A stretch of 32,498 nt of DNA, taken from contig JAFYQQ010000053.1 of the NCBI GenBank assembly GCA_017559845.1, forward strand, positions 1 through 32,498, written 5' to 3'. Below are positions 24,077 through 31,300 of the stretch, piece after piece. Source of the stretch: Bacteroidaceae bacterium. Lineage in GTDB: Bacteria > Bacteroidota > Bacteroidia > Bacteroidales > Bacteroidaceae. The position numbers were made by a program, and so were the translations under genes. The notes beneath the pieces were generated by a model. It did no database searches. It saw only the letters and a list, made by a program, of their open reading frames with translations, and was not told the DNA's origin. Every line of letters begins with the position of its first letter. The first letter of the stretch is position 1.

Positions 24077-24460
24077 ATGATTATTCAGCAATTAAGTATT
24101 TTCCTGAACAATGAAATCGGGCGCTTTACAGAAGTTACCCGGATTCTTGCAGAAGCCGGAGTGAACCTTCAGGCATTCACCCTGAGCGAAGTAAGTGATT
24201 TTGGCATATTGAGACTGATTACCGATGATAACGACAAAGCCATTGCCACGCTGCAGGCACATTCTTATGCCGTCAGCACAACGGATGTGGTTTACATTGA
24301 ATTGCCAGACCATCCCGGAACTTTGGCCAAAAGCATTGAAAAGCTTTCTGATGCAGGTATATCGGTGGAGTACATGTATGCCTTTTCACAAGGCAATACT
24401 GCCAGCGTTGTCATCAGAACCAATGACGTACGCCAGTGTAATGACGTAATATGTCAATAA
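24077..24460 (+). CDS. Tandem ACT-domain protein (COG4747-like)
   Basis: Protein of 127 residues made of two ACT domains, about 1-68 (IFLNNEIGRFTEVTRILAEAGVNLQAFTL) and 69-127 (IELPDHPGTLAKSIEKLSDAGISVEYMYAF). ACT domains bind amino acids and adjust partner enzymes. This family is regularly found next to PaaK-type ligases, suggesting that it senses an aromatic amino acid and adjusts the pathway; that role is inferred. It ends in NDVRQCNDVICQ, shorter by perhaps 10-15 residues than the family members I recall, so the last strand of the second domain may be missing or changed. The terminator at 24475 follows closely. Confidence 0.82.
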   Translation: MIIQQLSIFLNNEIGRFTEVTRILAEAGVNLQAFTLSEVSDFGILRLITDDNDKAIATLQAHSYAVSTTDVVYIELPDHPGTLAKSIEKLSDAGISVEYMYAFSQGNTASVVIRTNDVRQCNDVICQ

Positions 24461-24474
24461 GAGATAAATAAGAA

Positions 24475-24502
24475 ATAGAGCAGCCAGGTGTGGCTGCTCT
24501 AT
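24475..24502 (+). terminator. Terminator of the paaK-ACT transcript
   Basis: A perfect 12-bp stem, ATAGAGCAGCCA with TGGCTGCTCTAT and loop GGTG, is followed by TATTTT. It lies 15 bases after the ACT gene. Confidence 0.85.
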
Positions 24503-24504
24503 TA

Positions 24505-24693
24505 TTTTGCCAAGAGCCGACTAAACATAATCACTATAATGGTTTTTGGTATCTTATACACGATTTGAAATACGGAATCGGATACAAGGCAGACAAGAAG
24601 ACATACCGAATTGTCCGCACTTTGGTGTTCCCCTTGCAGCAGACTGGCGACTTCAAGAGCAAGATTACCCAGTTTAAAGCAAGAAAATTTTAA
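24505..24693 (+). pseudogene. Possible protein-coding remnant
   Basis: An open frame without a good start (its only upstream GTG is inside the terminator stem) reads ...NGFWYLIHDLKYGIGYKADK and KTYRIVRTLVFPLQQTGDFK. Codon choice (AAG, GAC, TTC, GGC) resembles the real genes here better than random DNA. I do not recognise a family. It may be the tail of a lost gene or chance. Confidence 0.25.
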
Positions 24694-24710
24694 AATAATT
24701 GCCGCAAAAT

Positions 24711-24741
24711 TTGCAATATCCCCCACAAAAGTGTAATTTTG
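24711..24741 (+). promoter_or_regulatory. Promoter of tRNA-Arg
   Basis: TTG (24711-24713), 20 bases, TAATTTTG (24734-24741), then GCAC. The match is close to perfect, and the tRNA begins 26 bases downstream. Confidence 0.8.
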
Positions 24742-24767
24742 CACCCGCAAATCAAGCAATTAAGGCT

Positions 24768-24842
24768 GGTTCGGTAGCTCAGTTGGATTAGAGCAGCAGC
24801 CTTCTAAGCTGCGGGTCAAGGGTTCGAGCCCCTTCCGAATCA
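24768..24842 (+). tRNA. tRNA-Arg, anticodon TCT
   Basis: The cloverleaf is complete: acceptor GGTTCGG with CCGAATC (one G-T pair), D arm GCTC/GAGC, anticodon stem GCAGC/GCTGC around the loop CTTCTAA (anticodon TCT, reads AGA), and T arm AAGGG-TTCGAGC-CCCTT. The discriminator base is A. CCA is not encoded and must be added after transcription. Confidence 0.96.
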
Positions 24843-24850
24843 CAAAAAAA

Positions 24851-24874
24851 GGAGTCTTTTACGGCTCCTTTTTT
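24851..24874 (+). terminator. Terminator of tRNA-Arg
   Basis: The stem GGAGTC/GGCTCC (one G-T pair) with loop TTTTAC is followed by six T residues. A run of seven A before the stem would let it also work on the minus strand, where it follows no gene closely. Confidence 0.8.
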
Positions 24875-24919
24875 GTATGATTAAACTCAACTCTGAACAA
24901 CCCTTACATGTTCCCGTCA

Positions 24920-25261
24920 TCAGAAAAATGGCATTTTGTAGGCGGCCAGTCCCTCGGCCTTTCTTGCCAGTTCGCTGTAGGGCAAGGCTCCCGTCTGGCG
25001 TTCTATTGTGCCGTCAATGGAGATGAAGAATAAGGTTGGGATAGAATGTATGCGTGCGGCATAAGCAAGGGCATCGTTCTTGTCCACATCCACTTTCAAC
25101 ACTTTAATCCTGCCATCGTATTCTTTTGCCAAACGCTCAATCTGTGGAGCCAAGGCTTTGCACGGGCTACACCATGTGGCGTAGAAATCAATGATGACCG
25201 GCGTTTTTCCCGTAAAGTCATATCCTTTAAGATAAGACAGATAATTGTTAATGTTTTCCAT
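24920..25261 (-). CDS. Thioredoxin
   Basis: Protein of 113 residues from the ATG at 25261. It has the thioredoxin fold with VIIDFYATWCSPCKALAPQIERLAKEY and the cis-Pro segment IHSIPTLFFI. The active site is WCSPC (C31, C34) instead of the usual WCGPC, which can shift the redox potential. There is no signal peptide, so it is cytoplasmic and reduces protein disulfides. The frame runs open to an ATG at 25333, but a -7 box at 25319-25326 sits after that codon and the extra 24 residues do not match the family; the start at 25261 is preferred. It diverges from the alpha/beta hydrolase gene. Confidence 0.9.
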   Translation of the reverse strand: MENINNYLSYLKGYDFTGKTPVIIDFYATWCSPCKALAPQIERLAKEYDGRIKVLKVDVDKNDALAYAARIHSIPTLFFISIDGTIERQTGALPYSELARKAEGLAAYKMPFF

Positions 25262-25318
25262 AATTAGTTGTTTGATGTTTGCAAATGTTTTTTCTCTCTC
25301 TATTTTATATCTTTTCCA

Positions 25319-25326
25319 CAAATGTA
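25319..25326 (-). promoter_or_regulatory. -7 box for thioredoxin
   Basis: TACATTTG on the minus strand fits TAnnTTTG and is 57 bases before the ATG at 25261. No clear -33 TTG is present. It argues against the longer start at 25333. Confidence 0.45.
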
Positions 25327-25379
25327 CGTACAAATACGCAGAAAAGAGCGAGCCTTTTCCCTATTTCGTTCGTTTATTA

Positions 25380-25410
25380 TTGATTATTAGGATATTTTTT
25401 CATACTTTTG
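25380..25410 (+). promoter_or_regulatory. Promoter of the alpha/beta hydrolase gene
   Basis: TTG (25380-25382), 20 bases, TACTTTTG (25403-25410) fits the Bacteroides consensus, 30 bases before the ATG at 25441. Confidence 0.75.
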
Positions 25411-25440
25411 TCACATATTAACATTTATTTATAGCACATT

Positions 25441-26265
25441 ATGCGTAAAATACACTTTTGGCTTGTAGCCTTCTTCATGTTCGTCCATTGTACAGCCATA
25501 ATGGCCGATGACTATGTACAGAACAACGACATACCTTATCAGGAAAGCGCTGACGCCTATGCCAAGGAACGCTGCAAACTCGATTTTTACTACCCCACCC
25601 ATGTCAAGGAGTTTCCCGTTGTGGTATGGTTTCATGGCGGAGGCCTGGAAGGCGGAGGTAAGTTCATCCCTCAGGAACTGAAGGACAAGGGAATCGGCGT
25701 CATCGGTGTCAACTACCGTCTGCTGCCCAAGGCTGGTATCCAGGAATGTATTGACGATGCCGCAGCTGCCGTGGCATGGGCGTTCCGCAATGTATCACGC
25801 TATGGCGGGTCAACATCCAAAATCTTTGTGGCCGGACATTCTGCGGGAGGATACCTCACCGATATGATTGTATTGAAAAAAGACTATCTCCAAAAGTATG
25901 GAATAGATGCAGACTCCATTGCCGGCGCATTCCCCTTCAGCGGCCAGGTCATCACCCATTTCAATGTGCGCAAGGCACGCGGACTCTCTTCCCTTACACC
26001 AATGGTGGACGACACCGCCCCTCTCTATTATGTCCGCAAACTGCCCATGCCTTTTGTGCTTCTCTCTGGCGACCGTGAATTGGAACTCTATGGCAGATAC
26101 GAAGAACAGGCCTATTTCTGGCGCATGATGCAACTTCACCAGAACGACCAGTGCTTGCTTTACGAGATGGACGGCTATGACCACGGCAACATGCCCGAGG
26201 CCGGCCATAAGATAATGGTACGCCACATCAAAACCATTTGCGACGGCAAGAAAATCAAGCGATAA
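25441..26265 (+). CDS. Exported alpha/beta hydrolase, probable carbohydrate or lipid esterase
   Basis: Protein of 274 residues with a signal peptide (MRKIHFWLVAFFMFVHCTAIMA). It belongs to the hormone-sensitive-lipase-like branch of alpha/beta hydrolases: oxyanion motif WFHGGGLEGG near residue 63, nucleophile elbow GHSAGGYL near residue 138, Asp in LLSGDRELELY near residue 208, and the catalytic His in GYDHGNMPEAGH near residue 245. Such enzymes cleave short esters in the periplasm, often acetyl groups on plant glycans. No glycan cluster is around it, so the substrate is open. It has its own promoter. Confidence 0.85.
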   Translation: MRKIHFWLVAFFMFVHCTAIMADDYVQNNDIPYQESADAYAKERCKLDFYYPTHVKEFPVVVWFHGGGLEGGGKFIPQELKDKGIGVIGVNYRLLPKAGIQECIDDAAAAVAWAFRNVSRYGGSTSKIFVAGHSAGGYLTDMIVLKKDYLQKYGIDADSIAGAFPFSGQVITHFNVRKARGLSSLTPMVDDTAPLYYVRKLPMPFVLLSGDRELELYGRYEEQAYFWRMMQLHQNDQCLLYEMDGYDHGNMPEAGHKIMVRHIKTICDGKKIKR

Positions 26266-26317
26266 ACATATAGAATAAAAAAATAGTACAAAGAATGCAT
26301 TTTGTTGTACACTAAAT

Positions 26318-26348
26318 TTGTTTGATGTCAAATCTTTGTGTATCTTTG
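26318..26348 (+). promoter_or_regulatory. Promoter of the HU gene
   Basis: TTG (26318-26320), 20 bases, TATCTTTG (26341-26348), then CACC. An inverted pair GTACAA/TTGTAC (26286-26291, 26305-26310) stands just upstream and could be a weak hairpin or a binding site. Confidence 0.8.
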
Positions 26349-26399
26349 CACCACTTTTGCAAAAAATAGAATGTAAATCAAATTTAACTATATAAAATT

Positions 26400-26690
26400 A
26401 TGACCAAAGTACAATTAGTTCGTGCTATTAGCAAGGAGACTGGTATTGACCAGCCCACTGTGCTTGCAACTGTAGAAAGTCTGATGAATGTAATCAAACA
26501 ATCACTCATTGACAAGGAGAATGTCTATTTGCGTGGTTTCGGTACATTCGATCTGAAACATCGTGCTCAGAAGACTGCCCGCAATATCTCACAGAACACC
26601 ACAATGATTATTGAGGCTCACGATATTCCTCACTTCAAGCCCTGCCGCGAATTCCTGGAGGCAGTAGCTGCAAACAAGGGTGAAGAATAA
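26400..26690 (+). CDS. HU/IHF family DNA-binding protein
   Basis: Protein of 96 residues, the normal size for HU/IHF proteins, which dimerise and bend DNA in the nucleoid. N-terminal helices (MTKVQLVRAISKETGIDQPTVLATVESLMNVIKQSL) are followed by VYLRGFGTFDLKHR, the arm region and the C-terminal IPHFKPCREFLEAV. In most HU proteins the tail reads P(A/S)FKPGK; here it is PHFKPCRE. Such proteins may be constitutive nucleoid proteins or specialised homologues; a gene alone with its own promoter and terminator fits the former. Confidence 0.93.
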   Translation: MTKVQLVRAISKETGIDQPTVLATVESLMNVIKQSLIDKENVYLRGFGTFDLKHRAQKTARNISQNTTMIIEAHDIPHFKPCREFLEAVAANKGEE

Positions 26691-26709
26691 TCCCTTTGGA
26701 TTCTAAATG

Positions 26710-26785
26710 TCTCCGTGTGGCAAATAATCCCTAATAACTATTATATATTATAATTGGGGGTATTTTCTACACGGAGATATTTTTT
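26710..26785 (+). terminator. Terminator of the HU transcript
   Basis: TCTCCGTGT (26710-26718) pairs with ACACGGAGA (26769-26777) around a long AT-rich loop, followed by TATTTTTTT. The T-run and position right after the gene support a terminator despite the 50-base loop. Confidence 0.7.
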
Positions 26786-27107
26786 TAATTTTGGCTCCAG
26801 CTTTATAACTGCTGGTTTGCACATATTGCAGAAGACTGCCATTTGATACTACGGACAACACACCCACTCCATTATCAAATCCGCAAACTAAACCGCATCA
26901 AATACACTGGCCCACTTTCAGATGAGTGGGAAGACGGTAGTATGAACAGGGAAAGGTCCACGCAATAATGGCATCTGAGAAAATTGCGATTGAGCGAGAG
27001 CAGATCCATGCTTGCTTGAACTATACAGAACGTTAGCAATTTAAACGAAGTCAAAGCCGCGAATCGGCTAGAAGATTTATCAAGCGATATTCGTTCATCG
27101 TTAAACA

Positions 27108-27363
27108 CGTTGCCGTTCCGTGTCTTCCAGACGCAATTTTTTGTCATGTCAATTTTTCCACGGGTTCAAGAACCCGCGGCTATTCGCCTTTTGGGCTTCT
27201 CGTCTTCCAGACGGTTTTTGGGCGATGAGCATTAAGCAATCGCTTAAAGGAAAAACTGCGAAAACGTCTGAAAGACGTGAATTTGAATAGCCGGGGGCTT
27301 TTAAGCCCTCGGATTCTTACTTCCACATAATAATGGCGTCTGCAAAGACGCGGAACGGCAACC
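27108..27363. repeat. Two inverted copies of a 78-base hairpin repeat
   Basis: Copy A (27108-27185, read on the minus strand) and copy B (27285-27363, plus strand) share in the same order GAATAGCCG, a GGG...CCC hairpin, GCGTCT-AGAC hairpin, and GGAACGGCAAC. GAATAGCCG to GCGTCT is 51 bases in both. They face each other across 99 bases that contain two more CGTCT-NNN-AGACG hairpins (27201-27213, 27265-27277). A weaker third copy may lie at 26911-26990. Confidence 0.65.
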
Positions 27364-27365
27364 CT

Positions 27366-27420
27366 CAACCTCAAAATCTCACAACTCATATCTCGCAACT
27401 CACAACTCACCACTCACCGC
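27366..27420 (+). repeat. Degenerate CTCA-type short repeat patch
   Basis: Irregular copies of a unit like ACTCACA/ACTCATA (CTCAACCTCAAAATCTCAC and on) run through this patch. The same family recurs at 28102-28230, and on the opposite strand at 27745-27770 and 32460-32498. Confidence 0.55.
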
Positions 27421-27528
27421 CCAATGTCAAACATTTTTACTTTTGTCCGCATAGTATACATTGGTGTCAAAATGAACAAAAACCGTTTAAAATAGTTCAA
27501 AAACAAACCTGAAAAGTCGCCCTATATT

Positions 27529-27638
27529 GCCCTACTGCGAAATTTTGACTTTCCAACTGGAAAAAAATAATTTTCCAACTGCGAAATAAAAATTTTCCAA
27601 CTGTGCACTTTCGACTTTCCAACTGGAGTTATACGAAA
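27529..27638 (+). repeat. 22-base tandem repeat, four good copies and one degenerate
   Basis: TTCCAACTG recurs at 27551, 27573, 27595 and 27617, exactly 22 bases apart, each followed by an AT-rich 13-base part that varies. A decayed copy precedes at 27529. Purpose unknown; not a CRISPR, since the unit has no spacer of its own and there is no leader or cas gene. Confidence 0.75.
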
Positions 27639-27770
27639 ATACGCTTTTGTAAAAGATTTTCATTAGCACGCTGATGACACAGATGCGACAGATGACCGCA
27701 GATTTTGATTTTTGACAGAAGAATAAAAGAACAAGTTTTTGGGTCTTGAGCGATGAGCGGTGAGAGTAGG

Positions 27771-28101
27771 GACGTCTGCGTGCAGCGTCCGAAGTTTACT
27801 CACGCAAATCACGCCAATCCCGCCAAAGGCTTAGAGCAATATTTCGTGAGATTCGTGGGATTATAACCCCATGTTCAGTACCATCGGATATGCATCCGAT
27901 GGAATTGAGGTGGGAATTTACAATCCCCTTCTATGCTATCGGGTCACAGACCCTTATACTCAAAAACAGTGAATAACATATTCGCCGTAACAGGAAGATA
28001 TGTTTTTCTCTTTTGATTCTTATGTTCTTATGTCTAGTCCTTTTCGTGAGAGCGTGAGATTATAACTCTTGTGTTCTCTTCGGACGCTGCACGCAGACGT
28101 C
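27771..28101. repeat. 331-bp unit bounded by a 24-bp perfect inverted repeat
   Basis: The left end (27771-27794) begins GACGTCTGCGTGCAGCGTCC and is the exact reverse complement of the right end (28078-28101). The similarity continues outward into CTCA-type repeats with a two-base gap. Inside are other hairpins, among them CCATCGGAT-ATGC-ATCCGATGG (27881-27902). It has no coding capacity. The form resembles a MITE or other non-autonomous element, but I see no clear target duplication. Confidence 0.6.
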
Positions 28102-28230
28102 ACTACCCTCTCACCTCTCACAGCTCATTGCTCACGGCTCATAACTCACTACTCATTGCTCAAAATGTTCTTTTGTCGAAAAAACTCACAGCTCAAAACT
28201 CACCGCTCGTAACTCATAACTCGCCACTGA
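28102..28230 (+). repeat. Degenerate CTCA-type short repeat patch
   Basis: CTCATAACTCACTACTCATT and similar phrases repeat irregularly, ending about 125 bases before the large exported protein gene. They are the same kind as at 27366-27420. Confidence 0.6.
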
Positions 28231-28319
28231 AAACTGCATCTACAGTTTGCAAAACCACTAATTTGCCATCAGATAATCAAAAAGTTGCCTTATCATTAGG
28301 CCGTTCCGGAAGAAATCGT

Positions 28320-28327
28320 TATTTTTG
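28320..28327 (+). promoter_or_regulatory. -7 box of the large exported protein gene
   Basis: TATTTTTG lies 28 bases before the ATG at 28356. The 15 bases AAATCGTTATTTTTG (28313-28327) are identical to the etfB promoter at 9349-9363. No clear -33 TTG is found at 19-21 bases. Confidence 0.6.
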
Positions 28328-28355
28328 TACTAGGAACCATTAAAAGCACAAAAAC

Positions 28356-31300
28356 ATGAAAAAGAAACTTTTCACCTTAATTATGATGCTGATCTCCTTC
28401 AGCATTCAAATCCTTGCGCAGACGAATAATTATTCTGCCAAAGTGGTGGATGCCGAAACAGGAGAGGCCCTGCACTATGCAAACATTTACATTGCCGAGA
28501 ACAGAGGCACGCTGACCAACCAGGACGGTACGTTCTTGATTACGGCATCGCCCAATGAGACGCTTACCATCCGCTATATGGGATATGAGACCTTGCGTAT
28601 AAAGGCGGCTGAAATGGGAAGAGAGTTGCGAATGAAACCCGCCTCCCAAACCATGAAACAGGTTTCGGTATTCCCCATAATGGCGATGCTGAAGCAGATA
28701 ACCAAGAATCTGAACGCCGAATACAAGAAATTCAAGAAGGAAGAGGACGTCTATTTCTTCCGCATTACCACGGACATCGGCGACAAGAAGGAACTGGCAG
28801 AGGCGTTCATGACCGCACGCTCGGCCGTGAACCTACGCGACATTTCGCTACTGAGCGGAAGAAGAGGCCTTCAGGACGGCGATTCACTGACAAACCCACT
28901 CTTGTCCAATGCCAATTTCCATCTTCCCCTGGAGCTGGGAGCCATGACACGGGATGTCAACTTCTGGAAAATACTTAACACGCCAATCCGTGAAAAGTTT
29001 GACGAGAAATACTATAACGACTATTACAACATCTCTGTAAGGGAAATCATCAGCGAAGATGGCGACAGCGTTTTCTGCCTGAAATTCGAGCCCAAAAAGG
29101 AACTGACATCTGAAATCAGACTTGTAGGAGAACTCTATGTTGATGCCAAGAACCTTGATCTTCTACGTTTCAAGGGAGAGATACCGTCATTGGCCATGGA
29201 AGTCATTAACGGGAAAGTCAACAGGACTATCTCCGTCGACATAACGGTAAATGCGGACTACACCCGTGAAGACGGTTTCTCAAAGGTGGCCAACATATCG
29301 GCCTCCATCAGAAACGAACGTTTCAACAACCACGCCCTACTATACAGAATGGATTCCCTTTCCGTTGCAACGAAAGGCCGGAAGAAAGTAAAGGACAACC
29401 TGCTGAGCACCATAGACCAAGTGGGAGACGATTCTCCTCTTTGGGTTGACCCGAACATCGTCCTACGAACAGCCGAAGAAGAACAGATTGCCAACCGACA
29501 AGAAACAGGGAAAGACACACTTTCACTGGACAGCGTACCGGAAACAATGAAACCGATAATGGAACACCTTTCTGCCTTTGGCCAACGCATTCCGCAGGAA
29601 AAGGTGTTCGTACACATGGACAATACGTGCTATTTCCTGGGCGATACCATTTGGTTCTCGGCCTATACACGAGAAACGGCAACGGGCAAACCTTCCACCA
29701 TCAGCAAGGTGTTGTATGTGGAACTGCTCAACCACGACGGCTATCTCGTGGAACGCAAGCTGATTGAACTGAACAAGGGACGGGGCAACGGATTCTTTGC
29801 CCTGGACAAGAATATACAATACAGCGGTTTCCATGAGTTGAGGGCCTATACCCGTTGGCAACTCAATTGGGGACAGTTTGAACACAAGCACAGCCTGGCG
29901 GCCACAAAGTGGTTTGTCAACGAAAGGATGGAAAAACTCTATTACCGCGACTATGAAAAGCTGTACAGCCGGGTATTCCCCGTATATGACAAACCCAAGG
30001 AAAAGGGAGACCTGACACGAAACATGACCCTGCGCCCGATGAGACGCTATTTCAGGAAGGACATGGACAAGCGCGAACCCACCCTCACGCTCTATCCCGA
30101 AGGGGGAAACCTTGTTGAAGGAATACCCAACCGCATTGCCTTTGAGGCCGTTTGGGACGACGGGGAATGGTTGGAGGGATGGCTGCACCACGGAACGGAT
30201 TCCGTCCCTGCCGTACATCGGGGACGCGGCATCTTCACCCTGACGCCCCAAAAAGGCATGGAAAACGAAGTTACCTTCATTACCGCCAACGGCGAAAAGG
30301 TAAAGGCCAAACTGCCCGAAACGATGAAGGAAGGCGCAACCCTGCAAGTCAACGCCGAGGGAAACAGCATCGGCATAGACGTCCGTCTGACCGAGGGCAT
30401 ACACCCCGACAGCATGGCCATGACGGTGATGCACGAGGGAAAGGTTAAGGCATTCCATGCAATGGACGGTAGGGAAAAGTCTGTACGTCTGGACACCGAT
30501 GCACTTCAGGCGGGCGTACACCAGGCCACCATATTCGACACGCAAGGAAGAGTCTATGCCGACCGACTTTTCTTCGTCAGGAAAACAGGGACGGAAAAGC
30601 CAACGCTTACCGTATCGGCACCGAAGGACGAGTGCAGGCCTTACGAAAGAATCCAATTACAAGTTAACGGAGCAGAGGGAAATACACCCATTTCACTTGC
30701 GGTACGTGACGACTACGGCAGCCCTACCCTGTACGACAACGGCAACATCATGACCGAAATGCTGCTCTCAAGCGAAATTAAAGGCTTCATCCCACAACCG
30801 GGTTGGTACTTCCAAAAAGATGACAACGAGCACCGACAGGCATTGGACCTGCTGATGATGACACAAGGATGGCGCAGGTTCGATTGGAAAGACATGGCCG
30901 TAAAGGGAGAATGGGACATCACGCACCAGGCTGAGCAAACACCCTATCTGGAAGGAAGCATTGAGACGGAGGAAACCATGCCAATAAGAGAGTTCATAGA
31001 ACAGACAATACTTGGCGTAATGAATCGCGACGAATATATATGGGATAACAACGAAGAAAACAAGAGTGACAATAATGAAACAGAGACTCAAAAAGACAAT
31101 CCAAAAAATCCAATAAAAGACAGGCAAAACGAAGGAACAAACGTATTGACTGCCTACAAAAAGCAGAAAAGAGAAAACAAGTGGGCGGAAAAGGCAAAAG
31201 AGGGAGTTCGCATCCACGGTGAACTGATTCATGCCGAAAACAATGAACCCGCCATTAGCGAAACGGACGCAAAGGGAAATTACTTCCAGTTGAAACTACC

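Larger units (their letters stand above)
26786..28312. other. Gene-free region rich in hairpins and repeats
   Basis: About 1.5 kb without a credible gene: the short open frames here fall across repeats and lack promoters. It holds the inverted pair at 27108-27363, the 22-base tandem array at 27529-27638, the inverted-repeat unit at 27771-28101 and patches of degenerate CTCA repeats. Small hairpins are scattered throughout, including CCCACT/AGTGGG (26911-26930) and GGGTC-ACA-GACCC near 27943. No transposase or integrase remnant is visible. Confidence 0.6.

Noticed and set aside
25262..25333. Longer N-terminus for thioredoxin
   Set aside because: The extension includes a -7 box and does not resemble thioredoxin; the domain begins soon after 25261.
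26875..27413. Short open frames on the minus strand in the repeat region
   Set aside because: They run through the hairpin repeats, have no promoter and no protein-like composition.
27529..27638. CRISPR array
   Set aside because: Only a 9-base core repeats, at a 22-base period with no separate spacers; no leader or cas gene is present.
28071..28343. 90-codon open frame on the plus strand
   Set aside because: It translates CTCA-type repeats into Ser/Leu/Thr-rich text and overlaps the promoter of the next gene.
29523..30656. 377-codon open frame on the minus strand
   Set aside because: Antisense shadow within the 1332-residue protein gene, whose signal peptide and domains are clear.
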